Positions 37,419 to 47,736 of a DNA stretch of 64,000 nt are shown here, one piece after another (the stretch's first letter is position 1; each line of letters opens with the position of its first letter). The stretch comes from an uncultured Paraglaciecola sp. (lineage in GTDB: Bacteria > Pseudomonadota > Gammaproteobacteria > Enterobacterales > Alteromonadaceae), in contig NZ_CAKZKO010000037.1 of the NCBI RefSeq assembly GCF_937123705.1, forward strand, positions 124,001 through 188,000, given 5' to 3'. A program made the position numbers and the translations under genes. The notes below the pieces were generated by a model. The model worked only from the letters and a program-made list of their open reading frames with translations. It was not told where the DNA came from and searched no databases.

Positions 37419-38612
37419 TTATCTAAATAATACTTTCTCTTGATTAAACCAATACACACAAAAAGCAAACAAGGCGCCAGCGATGATCGCCGTTGAGCCA
37501 AAGATGGCAAATAATTGATAGTAGTCCATAGTCCCTTTTACCAATTCTTTCATTGCTAATGACACATTCGTAATAGGCACCCAAGCCCAACCACCTTTTA
37601 ATTCTACGCCGGGTAAAAGCGCCAACATAATAGGTACAATCGCCAAAATGGTCATGGGTCCCATGTAACTTTGTGCCTCTTTAAAGCTTTTCGCATAGAT
37701 GGAAACACTCAATAATACCGCAGCAAAAATAGCCACCACAGGCACCAACATTAGAAAGATCAGTAAAAAATCAAGCAGCGCAATTTGCGCCATAAAATCA
37801 GCCACAAATTTTATGGCTAAACCTTGGCTGAGTACTAAGCCCCAAATACCCATACTAGCAACAGTAATTAATGCGGTCATGGTACCGGCGAACGCAATAG
37901 TTAAAAATTTTCCCATGACAATTTTGTTTCGTTCAATGGGCGAAATCAATAAAGTTTCCAGTGTGCCACGCTCTTTTTCGCCCGCACCAATATCGGTAGC
38001 AGGCGCCATAGCGCCCGTTAAACAAATGATAAACAACAGATAAGGCAACATGCCCCCTATTTTTTCGCCCCAGTTTTCGCGATCATCTGCGGTATTCACT
38101 TTTTCCAACACTATAGGCTCAATCAAAGCGTTTTGTTCCGCTTCATTCAATCCCAAACGAGTAAATGCACTTTGTTGAAACAACTCAGATTGACTATTAA
38201 CAATTTCATTTACCCGCCTGTAAACGAGGTTCAAACCCGCATCGTTAAAATGTAACTTAATCTTAGCTTGACCATTTTTTAGTACATCACTGGAATAGTT
38301 TTGAGGGATTTCTAAAACAAAATCGACCGTATCGTCACGAATTATCAAGGTGTAATCGGCGTTTTTGTCTATTTCGACAAGATTAAACTTGTCGGGTTGT
38401 TGCAACTCTTTAATAATATCAGGCGCATATTGACCGCCTACCAAAGCATAATTGAGCACTTGAGTTTCAGCTTTATCAATTGCTTGTTTACCCACAAAAC
38501 CCACAATGCCAAAAATCAGCGGAAAAATGAGTAATGGCAAAGCAATCATAAAAAACAATGTTTTACGGTCGCGAAGTAATTCTTTTATCTCTTTTTTAAA
38601 TACTAACCACAT
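37419..38612 (-). CDS. ABC transporter permease, NatB-like
   Basis: KEIKELLRDRKTLFFMIALPLLIFPLIFG..., DIGAGEKERGTLETLLISPIERNKIVMGKFL. Confidence 0.88.
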   Translation of the reverse strand: MWLVFKKEIKELLRDRKTLFFMIALPLLIFPLIFGIVGFVGKQAIDKAETQVLNYALVGGQYAPDIIKELQQPDKFNLVEIDKNADYTLIIRDDTVDFVLEIPQNYSSDVLKNGQAKIKLHFNDAGLNLVYRRVNEIVNSQSELFQQSAFTRLGLNEAEQNALIEPIVLEKVNTADDRENWGEKIGGMLPYLLFIICLTGAMAPATDIGAGEKERGTLETLLISPIERNKIVMGKFLTIAFAGTMTALITVASMGIWGLVLSQGLAIKFVADFMAQIALLDFLLIFLMLVPVVAIFAAVLLSVSIYAKSFKEAQSYMGPMTILAIVPIMLALLPGVELKGGWAWVPITNVSLAMKELVKGTMDYYQLFAIFGSTAIIAGALFAFCVYWFNQEKVLFR

Positions 38613-38624
38613 GGTTTAGTCTCC

Positions 38625-39410
38625 TTATTCGCTAGTCGTTGATTGAATGGCAGCCATAAACGACTGATGCAAGGAACCTTCGGCAAGGGCTTTAAAGGTG
38701 GCGATATCACCATCAAACATAGTTCGGCCTTGATCGATAACGGTCACTTTGTCACATAACTCTTGTACTTCATCCAAATGATGGGTAGAAAAAATGACCG
38801 GTGTTCCTTGCTGTTTTAAACCACGAATAAATTCTAAAACCGTTTGGGTGGCCATAATATCTAGGCCTGTAGTAGGTTCGTCCAAAATAACCAATTCGGG
38901 AGAATGCACTACCGCACGTGCAATCGCTGTTTTTTGCTTCATACCTGTAGAGAAATTTTCTGAACGTCTGTCTAAAAAGTTGTGCATATCCAATAAATCA
39001 GCCAACTGGGTGATACGCGCGGCAATCGAAGCTTCACTCATGCCATGCAACTGACCAAAATAATGAATATTTTCACGTCCACTTAATCGTCCGTATAAGC
39101 CAGTTGAGCCTGATAGAAAACCTATCTTGTTGCGTGCAATAACAGGGTTGGCCAACACATTGTCACCACTAATTTCTACGCTGCCGTGGTCGGGTTTTAG
39201 AGCCGTTGATAACATACGTAAAGTAGTAGTTTTACCGGCTCCATTGGGCCCAAGCAAGCCAAGTACCTCGCCTTTTTGGCAAGTGAAAGAGACATCTTGC
39301 ACCGAATGAAAAAAGCGGCCTTTAAGTCGAGGATCTTTCTTTTCTTGTTCACTGAGTTTTTTAGGGTTTTCCACTGCAAATTTTTTCGCCAGTTGCTTTA
39401 TTTCTATCAT
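38625..39410 (-). CDS. ABC transporter ATP-binding protein, NatA-like
   Basis: Walker A GPNGAGKTT, signature FSTGMKQK, Walker B LVILDEPTTGLD. Confidence 0.92.
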   Translation of the reverse strand: MIEIKQLAKKFAVENPKKLSEQEKKDPRLKGRFFHSVQDVSFTCQKGEVLGLLGPNGAGKTTTLRMLSTALKPDHGSVEISGDNVLANPVIARNKIGFLSGSTGLYGRLSGRENIHYFGQLHGMSEASIAARITQLADLLDMHNFLDRRSENFSTGMKQKTAIARAVVHSPELVILDEPTTGLDIMATQTVLEFIRGLKQQGTPVIFSTHHLDEVQELCDKVTVIDQGRTMFDGDIATFKALAEGSLHQSFMAAIQSTTSE

Positions 39411-39569
39411 TGAGTATTCCTAATTTATAACGGCTAGGAGTCTATAGAGCTTCTAATTAAAAATCTATTGGATGCGCTTAAGAAATAAAATATGTCATAA
39501 TATTCAATTCGTTATGCGCTGCGCTAGGTTAGCTGCACAACACTTTGTAAAATTATTTGGGAGAGTTAC

Positions 39570-40277
39570 GTGTCACAAGTCAGTCATCCTTTTCAAGCTA
39601 TGAAACAGATTTTTATTCGGCCTAACCGAGTGTTTGCCACTATTAAAGATACCCACAATTGGTCTTGGATCCCGTTTATTTGTATTGGGGTATTGGGGGC
39701 GCTTCCTGTTTATATGTATTTTGATTTTGTTGATTTTGCCTGGTATAGCGAGCTAATGGTGCAATCGGTGGCAGGGGATCTAAGTCCAGCCGAACAAAAT
39801 ATCGTGCGCACTAGTCTCTCCAATCAAGAGCAAAGTTTATGGATGACTTTGGTTAGTTCAGTATTTGTGGTGATAATAAGTAACGCTGTATTAGCTCTCT
39901 ATCTAAATGTGGTCACTAAGGCAGATGAAGAATGTGTCCAAGGCTATACCGACTGGTACGGCTTTAGTTGGTGGGTCAGTGTACCAGCTATTATTGGCAG
40001 TCTTGTTGCCATGACTGTGGTGTTATTGGCAACAGATAACCAATTGTCACCTGTTAGTTTATCGCCTACTTCAATGGCGTTTATTTTTGATGTAGATATG
40101 GCATCAACTTGGTCGTCATTTGCCCAGAGTATTCGTTTGGAATCCTTTTGGGTGATGTACTTAGTGGCGGTTGGATTAAGTCAATGGACCCAATTACCTG
40201 CTAGAAAAACCTATATAATTGCTGTTGCACCTTACATTTTAATTTGGCTGGTGTGGGCATTGTTTATCTTACTTTAG
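39570..40277 (+). CDS. Yip1-family membrane protein
   Basis: HPFQAMKQIFIRPNRVFATIKDTHNWSWIPFICIG; multiple TM helices. Confidence 0.75.
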   Translation: MSQVSHPFQAMKQIFIRPNRVFATIKDTHNWSWIPFICIGVLGALPVYMYFDFVDFAWYSELMVQSVAGDLSPAEQNIVRTSLSNQEQSLWMTLVSSVFVVIISNAVLALYLNVVTKADEECVQGYTDWYGFSWWVSVPAIIGSLVAMTVVLLATDNQLSPVSLSPTSMAFIFDVDMASTWSSFAQSIRLESFWVMYLVAVGLSQWTQLPARKTYIIAVAPYILIWLVWALFILL

Positions 40278-41096
40278 TAAGAGCTTGCTTAACGGCTTAG
40301 GCCTAAAATAGTCGGTATTGGCATAAAACGCGGGATCTTGATTGGCGCTGCACACATTAGGGATCCCCAATAACGGCAAAGGACTCAAGGGCTTATTAAT
40401 AGAAAATAAATCTCTACTCTGAATGGAATCAAACAAAATTTTATCAAGCAAAGTCAGCTGTTCAGCATAAGGCATAGTAGCAAAGTGGCTGTCGACCTCT
40501 AAAGCCAAGAACTTTCCGGTTAATCCAATAAAGGGCTGCAGTAACATTTCTAAATTGGCATGGCCGAACATAAAACAATTAAGCTCATTGCCCCAATACT
40601 GTCTATTTTCAACCAATACCTTATGCCACTGATGTTGCTGTAATCCGGCTATGAGCTTGGCAAACGTATCCTCGCTTCGATAGGTAATTATCACCCCGCA
40701 TTCATCAAAATGGGTCAAGTTATTTCGTCTATGCGTTCTAGGTGATAACCCAAACTGCTGGATGTCTTCCACATGCTGTTGATTTAACAAGCGCTTAGTT
40801 TGTGGAAACTGTAGCCAAATTAGACCATTAAACAAATCATGCCAGCTGTTAGGACGGGTGGGAATAATATTATGTTGCTGAATGACTTGTTCGTAGTACA
40901 ACGCCGATTCAGCAATATCAGATTGGCAGACAAACTCGGGAATGGATGAATTTGCGATGGGTAAGCTATTTTTCAACGCATTTAGCCCCATAGCATTAGG
41001 CCAAGTAGGCATAGTGCTTAACCCGAAATGAAGATCGAGTTGCCCCATTGGCAAGCTAGAAAGTTGCTGAATAAAGTCGTGATTCCAAGCGGTCAC
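40269..41096 (-). CDS. DUF3025 family protein
   Basis: SWHDLFNGLIWLQFPQTKRLLNQQHVEDI...RTHRRNNLTHFDECGVIITY. Confidence 0.75.
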   Translation of the reverse strand: MTAWNHDFIQQLSSLPMGQLDLHFGLSTMPTWPNAMGLNALKNSLPIANSSIPEFVCQSDIAESALYYEQVIQQHNIIPTRPNSWHDLFNGLIWLQFPQTKRLLNQQHVEDIQQFGLSPRTHRRNNLTHFDECGVIITYRSEDTFAKLIAGLQQHQWHKVLVENRQYWGNELNCFMFGHANLEMLLQPFIGLTGKFLALEVDSHFATMPYAEQLTLLDKILFDSIQSRDLFSINKPLSPLPLLGIPNVCSANQDPAFYANTDYFRPKPLSKLLLK

Positions 41097-41163
41097 AATT
41101 GCCCTTATGATTGATCTAATGTAAAAATAGGATTTTATAATATTTCACTACAAGAGCAACACT

Positions 41164-42813
41164 ATGAAAACTTGCTACAAGCTAATGATGCTTTGCCTGC
41201 CTCTTACCTTAGCCCTTTCTGCCTGTCAGAACCAAACAGTCAAGACAACACAACCAGTTGCTGATAATTTTGAAGAGGTTTATCAAGGTATTAACGCTGC
41301 TGATCTAAAGAGACACATCAAAACCCTAGCATCAGATGAATTTGAAGGTCGCCTACCCACCACAATTGGCGAACAAAAAACCTTGGATTACTTAGTTAAT
41401 GAGTTCAAACAACTCGGCTACCAACCCGGCAATGGCGATAGTTTCCTACAGCCAGTTGAACTAATAGAAATGACCGCCGATGCGGATATGACCATGACCA
41501 TAGGCGATAATCATTTTGCCTACAAAAAAGGCATGATGGCCTCTACTAAAAGAGAACAAACAAAAGTTACACTTAAAGACTCAGAGCTCGTGTTTGTGGG
41601 TTATGGTATCAACGCACCCGAGTACAATTGGAACGATTACCAAGGCTTAGATGTAAAAGGCAAAACCGTGGTGATCTTAGTGAACGATCCTGGATTTGAA
41701 AATCCTCAAGGAGGTAAGTTTCAAGGTAAAACGATGACCTATTACGGGCGCTGGACTTACAAATACGAAGAAGCCAGCCGCCAAGGAGCCAAAGCCGCGT
41801 TAATCGTGCATGAGACCAAGCCCGCCTCTTATGGCTGGTCGGTTGTGGCCAATAGCTGGAGTGGCCCGCAATATGGGCTGGTCAGTAAAAATGGCAATGC
41901 CGATCGTGTGGCAGTGGAAGGCTGGTTAACCCGCGAAGCCGCACAAAAAGTGTTTGCCGATGCAGGTCTCAAGTTTGCAAATGAAAAAGCCAAAGCCATA
42001 GCATCCCCTTACAACAAGGGTTTAGGGTTACGCGCCTCGGTAACCGTTAACAACAGTTTCAAAAAGTCCACTAGTTATAATGTGATTGCTACTTTGCCAG
42101 GCGCTGCAACACCTGACGAGCATATTATCTATACCGCCCACTGGGATCATTTAGGTAAAGATGAAACCAAAGATGGCGACCAAATCTATAACGGTGCCCA
42201 TGATAACGCCACAGGCACAGCGGCGGCGATAGTGATGGCTAAGGCGTATTCACAATTAAGTAACCGCCCTAAACGTTCGACTACTTTTTTAATCGTCACG
42301 GCCGAAGAGCAAGGCTTACTAGGCTCAAAATATTACTCTGAACATCCCATTATTCCACTAGGTAAAACAGTCGCTAATCTCAATATGGATGCCATGAATG
42401 TACTAGGAAAAACCAAAGATGTAGCTGTGGTTGGTATGGGTAAATCAGAACTAGAAACTTATCTTGAAAAAGCAGCCAAGCGTCAAGGTCGTTACTTGGT
42501 GCAAGAAGGTCGTCCTGAAGCAGGGTATTATTACCGTTCTGATCATTTCAGTTTTGCAAAACAAGGAGTGCCCGCTCTCTATGCTGAAGGCGGCGATATA
42601 CCGATTGACGAAGCCACAGCTCAATATCGAAAGCGCACTAATGTAATAATCACAGGTTGTTATCATCAAGTTTGTGATAAATACCGTGAAAACTGGGATT
42701 TATCCGGCATAGTGCAAGATACCCAATTGCTATTTGAAGTGGGCCATGACCTTGTAACTTCTAATGCATGGCCTAAATGGGCACCAAGCAGTGAGTTTCA
42801 ACGCAAAGAGTAA
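41164..42813 (+). CDS. M28 family metallopeptidase, lipoprotein
   Basis: Lipobox ALSACQ; YTAHWDHLG, NGAHDNATGTAAAIVMAKAY, VTAEEQGLLGSKYY, YYRSDHFSFAKQGVPAL. Confidence 0.92.
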   Translation: MKTCYKLMMLCLPLTLALSACQNQTVKTTQPVADNFEEVYQGINAADLKRHIKTLASDEFEGRLPTTIGEQKTLDYLVNEFKQLGYQPGNGDSFLQPVELIEMTADADMTMTIGDNHFAYKKGMMASTKREQTKVTLKDSELVFVGYGINAPEYNWNDYQGLDVKGKTVVILVNDPGFENPQGGKFQGKTMTYYGRWTYKYEEASRQGAKAALIVHETKPASYGWSVVANSWSGPQYGLVSKNGNADRVAVEGWLTREAAQKVFADAGLKFANEKAKAIASPYNKGLGLRASVTVNNSFKKSTSYNVIATLPGAATPDEHIIYTAHWDHLGKDETKDGDQIYNGAHDNATGTAAAIVMAKAYSQLSNRPKRSTTFLIVTAEEQGLLGSKYYSEHPIIPLGKTVANLNMDAMNVLGKTKDVAVVGMGKSELETYLEKAAKRQGRYLVQEGRPEAGYYYRSDHFSFAKQGVPALYAEGGDIPIDEATAQYRKRTNVIITGCYHQVCDKYRENWDLSGIVQDTQLLFEVGHDLVTSNAWPKWAPSSEFQRKE

Positions 42814-43057
42814 AATAGCTTTCTTTAGTACTCCAAGCAGGGTGACTGCTTGGAGTAAACCCCATAAAACACCCTTTGATCTTACTAATAGCCAACAAGT
42901 GTAAGAAAATAACACTTTCCTCTTGCTTTTTTCGCTCATACTGGCAAATTCAAGGTCGCGATTCAGCCCTTTGTAATATTAATACACTTCGCGAGAACAG
43001 GTTTGGTGATACAAGATCACCAACTCCCCATAACCAGCAATTAAGAGAAACATTTTT

Positions 43058-44725
43058 ATGTGTGGTATTTTCGGTATTCTGGGCATCAAAAGTGATGCAG
43101 CAGAACTTAGAACGCAAGCCTTAGAGCTTTCCAAATTACTCCGCCATCGCGGTCCTGACTGGTCAGGTATTTGGAATAATGATAATGCTATTTTATGTCA
43201 CGAACGTTTGGCTATAGTCGACGTAGACACAGGCGCTCAACCGCTAATAAGCCGCGATAATAATCAAGTGTTAGCCGTCAATGGCGAAATTTATAACCAC
43301 AAGGCTTTAGAAGAGAGCCTTGCTACACCATACGATTTTAGAACCAAGTCTGACTGCGAAGTGATTCTGCCTTTGTATCAGCAAAAAGGGCTAAGTTTTA
43401 TTGATGAACTACAAGGCATGTTTGCCTTTGTTTTATATGATGAAGTAAAAGATGCCTACCTTATTGCCCGCGACCATATGGGTATTATCCCGCTGTACAC
43501 GGGTTACGACGAACACGGCAACTTGTACGTGGCCTCAGAAATGAAAGCCTTAGTACCGGTTTGTAAAACCGTGCAAGAATTCCCTCCTGGACATTATATG
43601 TGGAGCCAAACTGGGGAGCTGACCAAATACTATCAGCGCGACTGGATGGACTTCGATAATGTTAAGGATAACTCAACCAATTTAGACGATTTAAAAGCTG
43701 CATTTGAAAAAGCCGTTAAATCCCATCTTATGTCTGATGTGCCTTATGCAGTATTGTTGTCAGGCGGGTTAGACTCATCTTTAGTCTCTGCCATTGCCGC
43801 AAAATACGTGGCTAAGCGAATTGAAGATAACGACCAGTCTGATGCTTGGTGGCCGCGCCTGCATTCATTTGCCGTGGGCCTTGAAGGGGCACCTGATCTC
43901 ATCGCCGCGCAAAAAGTGGCCGATATGATAGGCACAGTGCATCATGAAATTCACTTCACCATTCAAGAAGGCTTAGATGCTATTCGTGATGTAATTTATC
44001 ACCTTGAAACTTACGACACTACCACCATACGCGCCGCTACGCCTATGTATTTGATGACTCGAAAAATCAAAGCCATGGGCATAAAAATGGTGTTGTCGGG
44101 GGAAGGCGCCGATGAAATATTTGGTGGTTATTTGTATTTCCACAAAGCGCCAAACGCACAAGAGTTTCATGAGGAAACCGTACGTAAATTAGAGCGTTTG
44201 CATATGTTTGATTGTGCTCGTGCTAATAAATCCACCTCTGCTTGGGGCGTCGAAGCCCGCGTACCATTCTTAGATAAAGAGTTCTTAGATGTGGCGATGC
44301 GTCTTAATCCTCAAGATAAAATGTGTCTTGACGGCAAAATGGAAAAATGGATTTTACGTAAAGCCTTCGACAATAATGAATATCTACCAGCAGAAGTATT
44401 ATGGCGTCAAAAAGAACAATTTGGTGACGGCGTTGGGTATTCGTGGATTGATTCTATTAAAGACTATGTAGAAACACAGGTAAATGACGAGCAACTCGCT
44501 TCTGCCGAGTTTAGATTCCCTACTAACACTCCAGATACTAAAGAAGGCTATGTGTATCGCACTATCTTTGAGGGATATTTCCCCCAAGAAACTGCGGCCA
44601 AATGTGTACCAGGAGGCAAGTCAATCGCTTGTAGTACAGTGGAAGCATTAGAGTGGGATGAAAGCTTTAAAAATAATGCCGATCCCTCGGGTCGCTCGAT
44701 GAAGAGCATTCACGGAAAAGTGTAA
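43058..44725 (+). CDS. asnB: Asparagine synthase B (glutamine-hydrolysing)
   Basis: MCGIFGILGIK N-terminal class II glutaminase, LLSGGLDSSLVSAIAAKY, GEGADEIFGGYLYFHKAP. Confidence 0.95.
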   Translation: MCGIFGILGIKSDAAELRTQALELSKLLRHRGPDWSGIWNNDNAILCHERLAIVDVDTGAQPLISRDNNQVLAVNGEIYNHKALEESLATPYDFRTKSDCEVILPLYQQKGLSFIDELQGMFAFVLYDEVKDAYLIARDHMGIIPLYTGYDEHGNLYVASEMKALVPVCKTVQEFPPGHYMWSQTGELTKYYQRDWMDFDNVKDNSTNLDDLKAAFEKAVKSHLMSDVPYAVLLSGGLDSSLVSAIAAKYVAKRIEDNDQSDAWWPRLHSFAVGLEGAPDLIAAQKVADMIGTVHHEIHFTIQEGLDAIRDVIYHLETYDTTTIRAATPMYLMTRKIKAMGIKMVLSGEGADEIFGGYLYFHKAPNAQEFHEETVRKLERLHMFDCARANKSTSAWGVEARVPFLDKEFLDVAMRLNPQDKMCLDGKMEKWILRKAFDNNEYLPAEVLWRQKEQFGDGVGYSWIDSIKDYVETQVNDEQLASAEFRFPTNTPDTKEGYVYRTIFEGYFPQETAAKCVPGGKSIACSTVEALEWDESFKNNADPSGRSMKSIHGKV

Positions 44726-44750
44726 ATATTTGGTTAACATTCAAGAATAA

Positions 44751-44776
44751 AAAAACGGTCCTTAAGGACCGTTTTT
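44751..44776. terminator. Bidirectional terminator AAAAACGGTCCTTAAGGACCGTTTTT
   Basis: 26-bp perfect palindrome between convergent asnB and PEP-CTERM genes. Confidence 0.85.
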
Positions 44777-44811
44777 ATTGTTCGAATAAAGTAATAAGAA
44801 ATCTTATAAGT

Positions 44812-45495
44812 TTACTTTTTTGTTTGCTTTCTTGATAAAGCTAAACCAGCAATCCCTAGACCAAAGATTAAGAAAGCAGAAGGCTCTGGCACTTCTCCAA
44901 CTATAACTTGCTCAGCAACACCAATAACTAAATCATCAAAGCCAAAGTAGTCAGAACTATCGGTATTACCAAATGTCACACTAGTAAAAGGGTTAGCAGT
45001 ATCGATGATGCCCCAAAAAAGTAAGGCGCCATCAGGTGCTGAAGTAGTATTGTTAACCATCAAGGAAGTAGCGTTTCCATCTTCAAAACCTAATGTAATT
45101 TGACCACCAAAATCACCGATGTCCGTGCCAAAAAAACCAAAAGCGGAGATGGCATTTGAAAAAGTGATCATGAAGTTTTCATTGGTTTCCCAGAATTGAG
45201 TGCCTGACGTAGCAAATCGGCCAAATCCATCGTCTCCAACAATCTCTCCAGAACCACTAAGAGTAGCCGTTCCAGCCACACCAAAATCAGCAACTAGTGG
45301 GCCACTTTGATTGTTTGAAAAAGACTCAAAATCTTCTGTTCCCACACCTACAAGCTGAGACAAAAAACTGGCGTTTGCAGCAATACTGTTTGCGTTACTT
45401 GAAGAAGGATCTAAATCTTCTCCAAAAATCACAGTAGAGTGAGATGCCATAGAGGCACAAAGTAATAAAGCGGCGGCACATAATTTAGATAACAT
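44812..45495 (-). CDS. PEP-CTERM sorting domain-containing protein
   Basis: Signal peptide and C-terminal VPEPSAFLIFGLGIAGLALSRKQTKK. Confidence 0.88.
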   Translation of the reverse strand: MLSKLCAAALLLCASMASHSTVIFGEDLDPSSSNANSIAANASFLSQLVGVGTEDFESFSNNQSGPLVADFGVAGTATLSGSGEIVGDDGFGRFATSGTQFWETNENFMITFSNAISAFGFFGTDIGDFGGQITLGFEDGNATSLMVNNTTSAPDGALLFWGIIDTANPFTSVTFGNTDSSDYFGFDDLVIGVAEQVIVGEVPEPSAFLIFGLGIAGLALSRKQTKK

Positions 45496-45689
45496 TTTAT
45501 AAAATTCCTTATTTCAAACTATTAGAAAACACATTAATTAAAACAACTCTCACAAACTAATGCACTTAACATGCCAACTCTTAACTTGTTGTTATTAAAA
45601 TAATTTTTTAGATTATTTGATTTGGTGAAGTTAGAAATGTAAATTTATCCGACAAACTTGAATGAAAAAAGCGACACAATCTGAATTGA

Positions 45690-46477
45690 TTATTCTGTTT
45701 TTTTAGCCGTTTTAATCTCCCCATCAAACCATAACTCCTTTCTATCTAACGGTGTTTTTTCTGGTAAGAAATTATTTTCCAGCTGATAAAATGTCCTATT
45801 TTCAAGCTGCGCTTTGTCGATATAAGCCTGATAATTCTCTTTAAATAGTGCGTCAAACTTGGCATTTTTAATGGCTTTTTCTAGCCCACTTTCAATGATA
45901 TTTGCTACAGGCACACTTTTTTTATTCACAAAATAGTAAATAGCGGCGGGATAACGTATGCCAAGAGAAGGTTGGATCTGAATTTGATTTACCACAGGGC
46001 TTTTATCCAACTCACCCCATACTTCTATGATAGAGCGTGGGGAAAAATCCCCTTGGGCATTGCCAAGCATTTTCATCAGGGCAGTTTGAGTTCGCTCAGT
46101 GTTCACGTTGAAACCGTTGGACTGCAATATTTTAGTATCTGGCCAATCTCGCCCTTGTAATGGCGAGAGCTTAATTAAATGGTCGAGTTGCTGAATGTAT
46201 GTAAAACGCTCAGCCATATCTTTGCGAATTAACAATAAACGCCATCCAATCAGGCCTTTAAAAATAAGAATGCGTATAGGCAAGAGATCTTTTTCACGCT
46301 GTGGGCTAGTCATACCCCAAACAATATTTACCTCTCTATTATCCTGCAGTCGACCTAAAGCCTTCCTCTTGGTCAGAACATTTTCTGAGGGCTTAAGCTG
46401 ATAATTCACCCCAGTTTGATCTAAAGCCAATGACAATAATTGTATAGGGTACTATTCAATGGTTGACACAGCTTCAA
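45690..46477 (-). pseudogene. 5'-truncated copy of periplasmic solute-binding-like gene 46779-47639
   Basis: High identity to the downstream copy; lacks signal peptide; upstream in-frame reading EAVSTIE-TAG-YPIQLLSLALDQTG matches EATSTIEEYPLQLLALALDQTG of the full copy; then joins asnB 3' sequence. Confidence 0.85.
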
Positions 46478-46550
46478 GTGGGATGAAAGTTTTAAAAACA
46501 ACGCCGATCCGTCGGGTCGTTCAATGAAGAGTATTCACGGAAAAGTGTAG
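46477..46550 (+). pseudogene. Duplicated 3' end of asnB
   Basis: agtgggatgaaagttttaaaaacaacgccgatccgtcgggtcgttcaatgaagagtattcacggaaaagtgtag closely matches the asnB terminus at about 44652-44725. Confidence 0.88.
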
Positions 46551-46575
46551 AGTATTAGGAAATTGAGCAAAAAAA

Positions 46576-46596
46576 AACGGTCCTTAATGGACCGTT
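46576..46596. terminator. Duplicated asnB-type terminator AACGGTCC-ttaat-GGACCGTT
   Basis: Same stem as 44751-44776 with a one-base change in the loop. Confidence 0.7.
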
Positions 46597-46778
46597 GCTA
46601 TGGATAATAAAAACACATAGGTTAAATACGACTCACACCAAATAAAGCAGTTATTGTGCCAACATATAACACACTGTTTTAACAAAATATATTTTAAATA
46701 CTAAAATTAACCACCCCAAAAGTGTAAATTTATTCGACACCCTTTATATGTTAATAAATGCACCCAAACTCGGGGGGG

Positions 46779-47639
46779 TTATTCATCCTTAACTTTTCCG
46801 TCAAACCATAATTCCTTTCTTTCTAAAGGGGTTTCTTCGGGTAAAAATGCGTTATCTAACTGATAAAAGGTTCTGCCACCAAGCTGCGCTTTGTCAATAT
46901 AGCCTTGATAATGCTCCTTAAATAAGGCTTCAAACTTACCATTTTTAATGGCTTTTTCTAGGCCGCTGGCGATGATGTTAGCTAATGGCACACTTTTTTT
47001 ATTGACAAAAAAGTAAATGGCAGCGGGATAACGAATGCCAATAGTAGGTTGGATCTGGATCTGATTCTCCAGTTCATTATTGGCCAATTCATCCCATATC
47101 TCTATGATAGAACGAGGGAAGAAGTCCCCCTGTGCATTGCCCAGCATCTTCATCATGGCACTATGGGTACGCTCGGTCAGTACATCAAAGCCATTAGATT
47201 GCAAAATCTTGGTATCTGCCCAATCTCGTCCTTGCAAGGGTGAAAGTTTAAGTAAATGTTCCAGTTGCTGAATGTAGGTAAATCGTTCCGCCATATCTTT
47301 GCGAATAAGCAACAAACGCCAGCCAATCAACCCTTTAAATATGGGGATACGAATAGCTAGTAGGTCTTTTTCGCGCTGAGGATTAGTCATACCCCAAACA
47401 ATATTAATCTCCCTATTATCCTGTAATCGGCTTAATGCCTTACCTTTAGGAAGAAGATTTTCAGATGGATTTAACTGATAATTCACCCCAGTTTGATCGA
47501 GTGCTAGCGCCAATAATTGTAGGGGGTACTCTTCAATTGTTGACGTTGCTTCAACAGGGCGTGGGTAAGTAATCTGCCATGATGCACATTGAGCATTCAC
47601 ACTAAACAACAGAGCCAGTCCCATCAGTAATTTATTCAT
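46779..47639 (-). CDS. Periplasmic solute-binding-like protein (family 3-like)
   Basis: Signal peptide MNKLLMGLALLFSVNAQCAS; ~286 aa two-lobe-like sequence; paralogue of the pseudogene 45690-46477. Confidence 0.7.
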   Translation of the reverse strand: MNKLLMGLALLFSVNAQCASWQITYPRPVEATSTIEEYPLQLLALALDQTGVNYQLNPSENLLPKGKALSRLQDNREINIVWGMTNPQREKDLLAIRIPIFKGLIGWRLLLIRKDMAERFTYIQQLEHLLKLSPLQGRDWADTKILQSNGFDVLTERTHSAMMKMLGNAQGDFFPRSIIEIWDELANNELENQIQIQPTIGIRYPAAIYFFVNKKSVPLANIIASGLEKAIKNGKFEALFKEHYQGYIDKAQLGGRTFYQLDNAFLPEETPLERKELWFDGKVKDE

Positions 47640-47736
47640 AATTGCTCCTCATGCAAATAAGCAATGCCATTTTTCTCATCAATGACTACCCCAGTTTTCT
47701 TAGCTGCTTAATGATGCCTAGATATATGCGAGACAG

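Noticed and set aside
45690-46436. Independent second solute-binding gene as listed by ORF track
   Set aside because: Starts only at a TTG inside the conserved frame, lacks the signal peptide, has an upstream in-frame TAG and fuses to asnB debris; better treated as a pseudogene.
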